A stretch of DNA of 64,000 nucleotides, from NCBI RefSeq assembly GCF_947501165.1, contig NZ_CANMUU010000001.1, positions 372,001-436,000 on the forward strand, read 5' to 3'. Under the pieces are notes generated by a model. The model was not told the origin of the DNA and searched no databases. It saw only the letters and a program-made list of their open reading frames with translations. Numbering within the stretch: the first letter of the stretch is position 1; each line of letters begins with the position of its first letter. The translations under genes were made by a program, and so were the position numbers. The DNA comes from an uncultured Allomuricauda sp. Its GTDB lineage: Bacteria > Bacteroidota > Bacteroidia > Flavobacteriales > Flavobacteriaceae. Below are positions 54,696 through 62,527 of this stretch, in pieces.

Positions 54696-54724
54696 TGATG
54701 CAATAAATATGTCATATGTTGCAT
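54696..54724 (-). promoter_or_regulatory. PUL motif pair upstream of susC
   Basis: On the minus strand: ATGCAACA (54724-54717), 13 bases, TTGCATCA (54703-54696), oriented toward susC. The spacing, 21 bp, equals that of the GH5 and regulator sites. The half-sites are also partly symmetric with each other. Confidence 0.6.
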
Positions 54725-54811
54725 TTGCCTAGACCTTAGAAAATGTGAAGTGACAGAGCAGTTTAAAACCAGTTCAGTTCCTGCGTATTTAACGGGAAAA
54801 GGATTAAAACT

Positions 54812-57800
54812 TTACTTTCCTTTTTTGGGAAGCTCCCCAAATTGTTTTTTATAGCATACTGTGAAATACGAAGCTGAAAGAAAGCCTACCTTGTGTGCAA
54901 CTTCGCTTACATTGAGATTTTTATCGTTTTGGAATAGGGTTCTAGACCTTTCCAAACGAACCCTTCTTATGAATTCTATGGGAGATAACCCAGTCAAAGA
55001 TTTAATTTTCCTATACACCTGACTTCGGCTCAAACACAGGTGGGAAGATAGTTTTTCCACATTTAATGAAGGGTTTTCAATATTTTCCTGAACATATTCT
55101 ACAACCCTCTGGATAAAGTCGTTATCCAAATCTGTTTCTTTCTTTGAAATGCTAGGTGCTGGCACATTGGAATATTGCTGTAAAAGGCGTTCTTTCTTTA
55201 AGAGAAGCTGCTCCAAAACTACTTTAAGTTCTTTAGTGTCAAATGGTTTAACCAGATAGGCATCAGCCCCAGTCTCCATACCTTTTATCCTGTCTTTAGT
55301 TAGTTCTTTTGCAGTGAGTATTACTATTGGAATATGACTCAACGAAGGATCATTCTTCACTTTTTCACTGAATTCTATACCATCCATTAGCGGCATAATC
55401 ACATCGGTAATAATAATATCTGGATGGTGCTCCATGGTTTTTAGCCATCCTTCTTGACCATCGGAAGCCACAATTAAATCGTAATCTTCTTCCAATATGG
55501 AGATAAGGTAGTCCTGAAGATCTACATTATCCTCCGTAATGAGCAGCTTTTTCTTGGATTCTTTTTTGGACAAAATATCTTCAATACTATAAACCTCCTG
55601 CTTTGATTTGGATGTTTCATTGATGAGAACCGCTTCTTTTTCTTCATGAGTTTTTGAGTATTGCGAACCCTGAAAGAATTCTTTGCCATAAGGCAATATT
55701 ATCTTGAAAATGGAACCTTTCCCCAATTCACTATCAATTTCCACAAGACCTTTATGAAGTTCCACAAAACTTTTTACCATTTCAAGACCAACTCCGGTAC
55801 TTCCGTAATATGACTTGTTCAGTTCACTTATCTGATAGAATCGTTTGAAAATCTTCTTATAGTCCCTTTGATCTATTCCTGGCCCGTTGTCCTTTATACT
55901 GACCGATATTACGGGAATTGGAGTTTCTTCACTGATCAGAGGTAAAACTCTTTTTTCATCCGAGATAATCCGTACTTGGATTCTACCTTGATTAGGCGTT
56001 ACCTTGAAGGCATTGGACAACAGATTGAATAAAATCTTTTCCAGCATTCCTCTGTCCGCCCAAACTTGTAAATTCTTGTTTTCATATTTTAAATCAAGGC
56101 GAATAGATCTTCTTTTAGATTCCTCATTGAAAAAACTAAGTATGCTCTTTGTATGATCTACAATATTAAACTGACTGATTTTCAATCTAAGTTTATTGGA
56201 CTGAAGCTTTCTAAAATCCATCAATTCATTGATTAATCGTGAAAGCCGCTCTGCATTTTTGTTTATGATGCTGTGTTTTTGCCGAACTGAAGCGGGGAAG
56301 CTGGCATCTCCTGATTCTATTAGCTCCTTTATAGGATTGATTATCAATGTTAAAGGAGTCCTGAACTCATGGGAAATATTAGTGAAAAATTGAAGTTTTT
56401 GCTGTTGGAGCTCCACTTTTTGCTTTCTACGCTCACGATCAAGTCTAAATGTATTTCTCTCATTAACCCGCTTTTTGTAAAGGAACATTATGGAAAGTAC
56501 AGTTAGCGAAAGAAGGAGAATATAGAGTATGTAAGCCCAAACAGTCTTCCACCAAGGTGGCATTACCCTGATTTTTAATATTACGGAAGCCTCGTTCCAT
56601 TTATTATCATTATTTGAAGCTTTAAGCTTAAAGGTATAATCTCCCGAAGCAAGATTGGTATATGTGGCACTGGTCTTGGAATCTACGTAGTTCCAAGTTT
56701 TTTCAAAACCTTCAAGATAATATGCATATTTATTTTTCTCGGGTCTTGTATAGCTTATAGCCTCATAATCAATGGTCAGTACGTTTTGGTTATGCTTTAG
56801 GGTTATCATATCGCTGTCAACGGTTGAGTTCAAAGGACTGACTTGGCCATTTTTGTCAATTTTTTTGTTGAAAAGTCTAATATCTTTTAGATACGGTTTG
56901 GTCAAGTATGGATTATAGACAATGTTTTGTGGGTCTATAATATTCAACCCTTTTTTTGTGCCAAGATATAATAGGTTATTATTATCCATGACCACCGCTC
57001 TTTCAATTAAGAAATTTTCAAGCAATCCATCGAAGGTGGTAAATCGAACAAACTCATTAGTAGCACGATCAATTTTTAGAACGCCCTGCTTACTGCTTAG
57101 CCATAACTCATTTTTAATGGGTTCAAAAATGGCGTTCACATAAGTAAGATTATGATTTTTTAGCTCCATTCGTTCAAAATCCTGCTTGTCTCTTGTGTAG
57201 GAGAATAGCCCCCCTCCATTAGTTCCAAACCAAACAGTCCCATCTTGTGTTTCATATATATCCAGAATGCGACTGGAGCTAGGGTGCCCACCAAACTTGG
57301 ACGAAATCGCATTATTATGGGCTACTGCATCGTAATGGTTTCCTTTGGTTTTTTTAATATGATAAAGCCCGGAAGAAGTTCCTATCCAGATATAACCATA
57401 ACTATCATGATGTAATACCTTTACATCTTTTTGGATAATCTGAGAGTTTTCATAAGCATCTCCGCTGGGAACTCTGATTTTTTTGGTCTTCGGATCAAAA
57501 TAATAAACCCCTTCCAAAAAAGAACCTATCCATATATTTCCTGCTGAATCTTCCGTAAAGCAACGAACCTTATCTGTTTGAAGCACCCCAGAAGTTGTAC
57601 TTACAGTGAAATTCAAGAATGTTTTTGTGTCTTTATAGAGAAGAAAAACACCTCCTCCCCAGGTAGCAATCCATACATTTCCTTGGCTGTCCACAAAAAC
57701 ATCTTCTATGTATAACCCTTCCCTAAGACCTTTATACTCAGAATCTGTCTTTCCGTAAACAGAACTGATTTTACCAGTCTGAGTGTCCAATATGTCAATC

Positions 57801-58936
57801 CCGTTGATTTGTGCTATCCAAATTTTACCTTCATCGGTTTTGGCCAAAGCTTTTATATCATTAGTCTGTATACTGTTTCCGGTATCATCTCTTTGTAACG
57901 CACTAAACTTGTTGTGATGTTGGTCAAAAAACCCCATCCCATTCTCATAATATCCTAGCCAGAGTCGATTCTCGTTATCCAATAAGATGGCCCATACAGA
58001 GTCTGAAGCAATACTAGTTTTGTCATTGGCATCGTACTGATAGTGCTTGACAATGTTTCCATTCAAATCCAGTATGACCAATCCCTCATTCTCCACGGCA
58101 ACAAAAACATGTTCCATACCACTTGTTATGGACATTATGGTACTTTGTACAATATCCAGTTTTTCGAATATTGGTCGTGCCTTTTTTAAATCTCCTTTGA
58201 GCACTCCACCCCTAAGTGTTCCCACCCAGAGATTTTCCCTTTTGTCCAGGTGTAATTTTGTTATGTGCTTATCTAAAGCACTAAGATTTAAGGGGATTTC
58301 TTCAATTTGACCCTTTTCATGATAGCGCTCTAGCTTTAATCCCTGGTTTGTAGCTATGTAAAGATTTCCCTTAGTGGAATACCTCAAATCCAAAACCGAG
58401 GTGCCGGAAAGCGCATAATTCTTAAGGGCACCTTTTTCTTCATCCACTTCACGTATTCCATCATAGGTCCCTACTAAAAATCTATCCTCATGCTCTGCAA
58501 AGGACAAAATATTAGTATAGTTTGGACTAACTATATCGTCAACGTTGTTGTTAAATCTTTTAAAGGAGTTTGATTGATCATTATACAAACAAAGGCCAGC
58601 ATCTGTACCTATCCATAACTTTCCATCTGTATCAACATAAAGTGAACTTATGGAGTTGCTGTTTATACTATTGGGGTCTTTAAGATCATGAACATAATAC
58701 GTATAAGAATACCCATTGAATTTATAAAGTCCAGCACCATCAGTACCTATCCAGATAAAACCAAACTTATCCAGCACCATGGCCGTTATGGGACGTTGAA
58801 AAATATTCTCTTTTACAGCATTGAATTCTAAAGACTGAAAGTCAATTTGAGATTGCATCTGCATTGTTTTCAGAGAAAAAACAATCAGAACCACCCACCT
58901 TAACAGTCTAATAAAATCATTTTTAACGTTCACCAT
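54812..58936 (-). CDS. Hybrid two-component system sensor/AraC-type regulator
   Basis: A one-protein signalling system of about 1374 residues. The N-terminal signal is followed by ~14 two-component propeller repeats (FIWIGTDGAGLYKFNG; KLWIGTDAGLCLYN) and a Y_Y_Y domain (KYAYYLEGFEKTWNYVDS). Then come a transmembrane helix near ~792-815, HisKA with His856 in NISHEFRTPL, HATPase_c (KDNGPGID; GSTGVGLEMV), a receiver with Asp1178 in ITDVIMPLMDG and a C-terminal AraC HTH (SLNVEKLSSHLCLSRSQVYRKIKSLTGLSPIEFIRRVRLERS). It senses oligosaccharide in the periplasm and activates PUL genes. The start at 58936 gives the better signal; 58969 is possible. Confidence 0.95.
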   Translation of the reverse strand: MVNVKNDFIRLLRWVVLIVFSLKTMQMQSQIDFQSLEFNAVKENIFQRPITAMVLDKFGFIWIGTDGAGLYKFNGYSYTYYVHDLKDPNSINSNSISSLYVDTDGKLWIGTDAGLCLYNDQSNSFKRFNNNVDDIVSPNYTNILSFAEHEDRFLVGTYDGIREVDEEKGALKNYALSGTSVLDLRYSTKGNLYIATNQGLKLERYHEKGQIEEIPLNLSALDKHITKLHLDKRENLWVGTLRGGVLKGDLKKARPIFEKLDIVQSTIMSITSGMEHVFVAVENEGLVILDLNGNIVKHYQYDANDKTSIASDSVWAILLDNENRLWLGYYENGMGFFDQHHNKFSALQRDDTGNSIQTNDIKALAKTDEGKIWIAQINGIDILDTQTGKISSVYGKTDSEYKGLREGLYIEDVFVDSQGNVWIATWGGGVFLLYKDTKTFLNFTVSTTSGVLQTDKVRCFTEDSAGNIWIGSFLEGVYYFDPKTKKIRVPSGDAYENSQIIQKDVKVLHHDSYGYIWIGTSSGLYHIKKTKGNHYDAVAHNNAISSKFGGHPSSSRILDIYETQDGTVWFGTNGGGLFSYTRDKQDFERMELKNHNLTYVNAIFEPIKNELWLSSKQGVLKIDRATNEFVRFTTFDGLLENFLIERAVVMDNNNLLYLGTKKGLNIIDPQNIVYNPYLTKPYLKDIRLFNKKIDKNGQVSPLNSTVDSDMITLKHNQNVLTIDYEAISYTRPEKNKYAYYLEGFEKTWNYVDSKTSATYTNLASGDYTFKLKASNNDNKWNEASVILKIRVMPPWWKTVWAYILYILLLSLTVLSIMFLYKKRVNERNTFRLDRERRKQKVELQQQKLQFFTNISHEFRTPLTLIINPIKELIESGDASFPASVRQKHSIINKNAERLSRLINELMDFRKLQSNKLRLKISQFNIVDHTKSILSFFNEESKRRSIRLDLKYENKNLQVWADRGMLEKILFNLLSNAFKVTPNQGRIQVRIISDEKRVLPLISEETPIPVISVSIKDNGPGIDQRDYKKIFKRFYQISELNKSYYGSTGVGLEMVKSFVELHKGLVEIDSELGKGSIFKIILPYGKEFFQGSQYSKTHEEKEAVLINETSKSKQEVYSIEDILSKKESKKKLLITEDNVDLQDYLISILEEDYDLIVASDGQEGWLKTMEHHPDIIITDVIMPLMDGIEFSEKVKNDPSLSHIPIVILTAKELTKDRIKGMETGADAYLVKPFDTKELKVVLEQLLLKKERLLQQYSNVPAPSISKKETDLDNDFIQRVVEYVQENIENPSLNVEKLSSHLCLSRSQVYRKIKSLTGLSPIEFIRRVRLERSRTLFQNDKNLNVSEVAHKVGFLSASYFTVCYKKQFGELPKKGK

Positions 58937-58993
58937 CCACTGTACAATTGAAATTTCAAGAAAGAGCATTTTGGCACCAGTAAAAATAAAATT

Positions 58994-59022
58994 TGTAGCA
59001 TTTTAAGTTTCAAATGTTGCAT
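58994..59022 (-). promoter_or_regulatory. PUL motif pair in the regulator/lipoprotein divergent region
   Basis: On the minus strand: ATGCAACA (59022-59015), 13 bases, ATGCTACA (59001-58994), in a direct repeat with 21-bp period. It lies 58 bases from the regulator start and 84 from the divergent surface lipoprotein, so it could serve either or both. Confidence 0.6.
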
Positions 59023-59105
59023 AGGTCCTCTAAACAAATCCCCAATCCCAAACCAAAGGAAGTAAAAAGTTATATTGTCTACATTATATTTTAAACAAAC
59101 TAACT

Positions 59106-60560
59106 ATGCGACCGGTCATTCTGCGATTATGTATTTTGCTAACAATACCATTTTTCATATTCTCTTGCAACAGAGAGGTAGAATTTGATGCTGTTTTGAT
59201 GCAAGGCCCTGTGCCAAGTGAAGTTCAGGCCAATATAGCTTTTAACAATGAAGAACCTCCTTTCTCGGTAACAATAAGCCCAACAGCACAAGGAGCTACG
59301 GCCTTTGAGGTGCTCTCTGGATTGCCTGGGGTCGAAGCTGTTTTGATTGGCATACAACAATCCGTGACCTTTATTTATCCTGAAGCTGATGAGAACTTTT
59401 TTGTTACCGTAAGAGCTATTTCGGCTAATGACATGGTCACCGAACAACAATTTGAAGTAATTCCACCAGCAGATCCATGCACACAGATTTTTAGTGCGCC
59501 AGTAACTTGGGACGATGGAAATGACCCTGCGTTCTCTTTTGGTTTTAACGGAGTTGAACTTGAAGTTATACCAAATCCTGACCCATCTGGTGCAAATCCA
59601 GATGTTTCCAATGTGCTTGCCATAACACAAGACGGCGGAGGGAATTTTGATGGATTCGGTGTTCAGATGACCGGCCCAACCAATTTCGCTGCTGATGATA
59701 AGGTGGTCAGATTGTTATTCTGGTCAGATACAGAGTTACCTATAAGATTGACCGTGCAACAAGACCCCAACAACGAAACAGAACGTGAAGCAGAAGTGAA
59801 TTTAATCCATACTGGAACAGGATGGGAAGAACTTCAGTTTGATTTTTCCACTGCTACAGCAGGTTTTACTGGAAACCCTGATGGAGCTCTAGGAGTAGCA
59901 GATGGTGCGGATTTTGTCCCCACTGGAGAGTATATTCGCTTTCAAATGTTTATAAGTCCGGGAGATGATGTAGCCGGCACATTCTATTTGGATAATGTAG
60001 GAATATGCCCAAATGGTGGAGCAGCTCCTCCGGACGCACCGGCTGAACCTGAACCATGTACACCTCTTTTTGCACCGTTGACCATGGAAAACGGTGAATC
60101 ATTTGGTCAATTTAATTTAGCTGGAGACCCTACCATAGTCGCTAATCCAGACTTGTCGGGTGCCAATACCGAAGCTTCAAACGTACTTGAGGTAATTGGC
60201 GGAGGTGTTGATTTTCAAGCCCTTCAATATTTCCCTGCAGAGTCTATCGATTTCAGCGGCACAGAACAAACGATAACTATGCTTTTATGGTCACAACAGG
60301 CGGTCGATTTCAGGGTAAATGCAACCCAAGGTGTCGCCGATGCTCCTGAAGTTGAGGTAAGCGCTAGTCATGGAGGTACTGGATGGGAAGAACTTACATT
60401 CGATTTCAATAATGCAACACTAGCGTTTAATGGTCAACCAAACCAAGGTGATGCTTTTGTACCCACAGGATTGTATGACGAACTTCAAATTTATATCGCT
60501 GTACAAGCCAGTTCTTCTGAAACATTTTATATTGATAATATAACAGGTGGGTGCGAATAA
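59106..60560 (+). CDS. Surface glycan-binding-like lipoprotein with duplicated domain
   Basis: A 484-residue lipoprotein (MRPVILRLCILLTIPFFIFSC, lipobox IFSC). After a short PKD-like region (~25-108) come two related beta-sandwich domains at ~112-298 and ~309-484. Each starts with a PCT-type cysteine (PCTQIFSAPVTWDDG; PCTPLFAPLTMENG), has TGWEELQFDF or TGWEELTFDF, and ends in a Cys after FYLDN or FYIDN. They resemble carbohydrate-binding modules. The position between the hybrid regulator and the GH10 gene fits a PUL surface glycan-binding protein. A terminator follows. Confidence 0.8.
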   Translation: MRPVILRLCILLTIPFFIFSCNREVEFDAVLMQGPVPSEVQANIAFNNEEPPFSVTISPTAQGATAFEVLSGLPGVEAVLIGIQQSVTFIYPEADENFFVTVRAISANDMVTEQQFEVIPPADPCTQIFSAPVTWDDGNDPAFSFGFNGVELEVIPNPDPSGANPDVSNVLAITQDGGGNFDGFGVQMTGPTNFAADDKVVRLLFWSDTELPIRLTVQQDPNNETEREAEVNLIHTGTGWEELQFDFSTATAGFTGNPDGALGVADGADFVPTGEYIRFQMFISPGDDVAGTFYLDNVGICPNGGAAPPDAPAEPEPCTPLFAPLTMENGESFGQFNLAGDPTIVANPDLSGANTEASNVLEVIGGGVDFQALQYFPAESIDFSGTEQTITMLLWSQQAVDFRVNATQGVADAPEVEVSASHGGTGWEELTFDFNNATLAFNGQPNQGDAFVPTGLYDELQIYIAVQASSSETFYIDNITGGCE

Positions 60561-60609
60561 TCCGTAATACGGTACAATCGACAAACACTAAATAACCTTT
60601 AGAATAGAC

Positions 60610-60650
60610 ATAAGGCTATGGCACTCATTTAATGTGTTCCATGGCCTTAT
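60610..60650 (+). terminator. Hairpin terminator after the surface lipoprotein
   Basis: ATAAGGCTATGG pairs with CCATGGCCTTAT (12 bp including one G-U pair), with a 17-base loop, then TTATTTATC. It lies 50 bases after the stop. It would isolate this transcript from the GH10 promoter downstream. Confidence 0.7.
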
Positions 60651-60719
60651 TTATCGCCACAACATTTTTCCAAATAATATAAATGGAAAGACCGCGAGAT
60701 ACATCAAAATTTATATTTA

Positions 60720-60747
60720 ATGCTACATAAAACTTTTGTTGCCATCA
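60720..60747 (+). promoter_or_regulatory. Degenerate PUL motif pair upstream of the GH10 gene
   Basis: ATGCTACA (60720-60727) followed by TTGCCATCA (60739-60747). The first half equals the GH5 half-site. The second has one extra base, and its end lies 20 bp, not 21, from the first. It overlaps the -33 element of the GH10 promoter. Confidence 0.45.
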
Positions 60748-60765
60748 ATCCTCAAAATACATTTG
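60735..60765 (+). promoter_or_regulatory. Promoter of the GH10-GH3 transcript
   Basis: TTTG (60735-60738), 19 bases, TACATTTG (60758-60765): an exact match to the Bacteroidota consensus TTTG / TAnnTTTG. Transcription would start near 60772, leaving a leader of about 35 bases. Confidence 0.65.
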
Positions 60766-60806
60766 AATTGTAAAAAATTCAACATTTTTAAAATGAATAC
60801 CACTCA

Positions 60807-62447
60807 ATGAAAGTGACAAAAGCAAGCTTGATTTACTATTTCTCTACGCTCTTTTTTATAAATGTGGGCATTGCCCAGTCTGGGAATGAATTTTTAATCA
60901 CAGATTTTGATGGAGGAGGTATACTGCCCAATGCGTGGCAATCTTATGGAGATTTAGGTCCTTACGGAGTCCAAAACAAAAGAGCCAATAGTGATGGAAA
61001 GTACTACGAGCTGATTTGGAATGGTTCCACGACAAAAGGGTATTTGGTCAGTCAATCAGACATTACTTTTAGATTGATTCCAAAGAAAAGACTCAAAGAC
61101 AAAACTATTGATAACGTCTTTCTCAAAATGGATGTAAACTGTGGAGGTGCCCCAGGGACTGTAATCAATGTTGTTTTGGTTGACGGTCCAAATGACTGTT
61201 GCAGCGACGATGTGAATTGGCTATATCAATTCACAAAAAATACCTGTGAATGGGAAACCATAGAAATTAATTTAGGTGAGTTTGGCTACGCCTACGACCC
61301 AAGTAACCATGAAAAGAGTATTGATATCAACAAGGTGGGCAGGGTTAAAATCGGAATAGATGTTTTTTCCAATACTAAGAGACAGATCGTACAATTTGAC
61401 AATGTAGCTCTTGTAGTAAAAGAAGGAACGAATAAAAAAAGATACCAGGCTAATACCCCTATTGAAGACGGAATGACTTTAAAGTCTTTAGCAAAGGATT
61501 TTAAAGTAGGTGTAGCGGTGAATCCACACCGAATTGAAGACCCTGACTATGGTGAAATTTACAAACGGGAGTTCAATAGTATCACTGCGGAAAATGCCAT
61601 GAAGATGAAAAGCATACTCAAAGGAATTGATGATGAAGGGAACCTAATCTATGATTGGACACAATCAGATGCTATTGTAAATTTTGCTGAAGCAAACAAT
61701 ATGAACATTCATGGACATGCCCTTATTTGGCATAGAAGTATACCCGATTTTCTAAAAAGCTTTGAAGGAACCGATCAGGAGTTTGAATCAATCATAGAAG
61801 AATATATTACAACTGTGGTTTCAAGGTATAAGGGAAAAGTAGATTCGTGGGATGTGGTTAATGAGGCTATTGATGAGGAAAGTACGGAATTTCGAAAATC
61901 TATTTTCTTAGAACGTATGGGGGCCGACTATGTGAAGAAATGTTTCCAATACGCAAGAAATGCGGATAAAGACGTAAAGCTGTTCTATAATGATTATGGA
62001 TTGATCTATGATAACAAGAAACAACAAGGAGCCTTTCAAATGATAGATAAATTAATGGCAGCAAACCTCATCGATGGAGTGGGGTATCAAATGCATATTG
62101 ATTATGCATTCCCGAATAAACGGGCCATTAAAGAGGCAACAGACCTGAGCGTACGACGAAAGCTTTTGGTACACTTCTCAGAATTGGATGTTAGAACCAA
62201 TCCAAAAGGAGATATTCAAGAATTAACAGAACAAAGACTTCAAGCACAGGGCAAGAAAGTCTTTGAAGTAGTGGAAGTATTTAATGAAATTCCCGAAGCA
62301 TACAAATATGCCTTAACAGTTTGGGGACTTAAAGATGATGATTCATGGGTAACTCCAGAATACGGTCACCCAGATTGGCCCCTTTTATTTGACAGTTCAT
62401 TTAAAAAGAAAGAAGCATACAAAGGTTTTGCTCAAGCTTTAAAATGA
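60807..62447 (+). CDS. GH10 endo-1,4-beta-xylanase with N-terminal beta-sandwich domain
   Basis: A 546-residue exported enzyme: signal peptide (LIYYFSTLFFINVGIAQ), then an N-terminal ~180-residue beta-sandwich like a carbohydrate-binding module (FDGGGILPNAWQSYGDLGPYG...VQFDNVALVV). The GH10 barrel follows at ~215-545. Conserved parts are TAENAMKMKSI, HGHALIWHRSIPDFL, acid/base Glu353 in WDVVNEAID and nucleophile Glu459 in HFSELDVRT; the late W-G-L-K-D-D-D-S-W follows. It cleaves internal beta-1,4-xylose links in xylan. GH3 follows by 80 bases; probably one operon. Confidence 0.93.
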   Translation: MKVTKASLIYYFSTLFFINVGIAQSGNEFLITDFDGGGILPNAWQSYGDLGPYGVQNKRANSDGKYYELIWNGSTTKGYLVSQSDITFRLIPKKRLKDKTIDNVFLKMDVNCGGAPGTVINVVLVDGPNDCCSDDVNWLYQFTKNTCEWETIEINLGEFGYAYDPSNHEKSIDINKVGRVKIGIDVFSNTKRQIVQFDNVALVVKEGTNKKRYQANTPIEDGMTLKSLAKDFKVGVAVNPHRIEDPDYGEIYKREFNSITAENAMKMKSILKGIDDEGNLIYDWTQSDAIVNFAEANNMNIHGHALIWHRSIPDFLKSFEGTDQEFESIIEEYITTVVSRYKGKVDSWDVVNEAIDEESTEFRKSIFLERMGADYVKKCFQYARNADKDVKLFYNDYGLIYDNKKQQGAFQMIDKLMAANLIDGVGYQMHIDYAFPNKRAIKEATDLSVRRKLLVHFSELDVRTNPKGDIQELTEQRLQAQGKKVFEVVEVFNEIPEAYKYALTVWGLKDDDSWVTPEYGHPDWPLLFDSSFKKKEAYKGFAQALK

Positions 62448-62527
62448 CAGTATAAAAAACATCGAATCAAAAAAGAACATAATCGAATATAATTCAAGCA
62501 TTTCATAACCTTGATTAAAACAAACAA

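Noticed and set aside
59139..59630. 163-codon open frame antisense to the surface lipoprotein
   Set aside because: The plus-strand lipoprotein has a signal, lipobox and duplicated domains. The antisense product looks random (Cys/Trp/Arg-rich).
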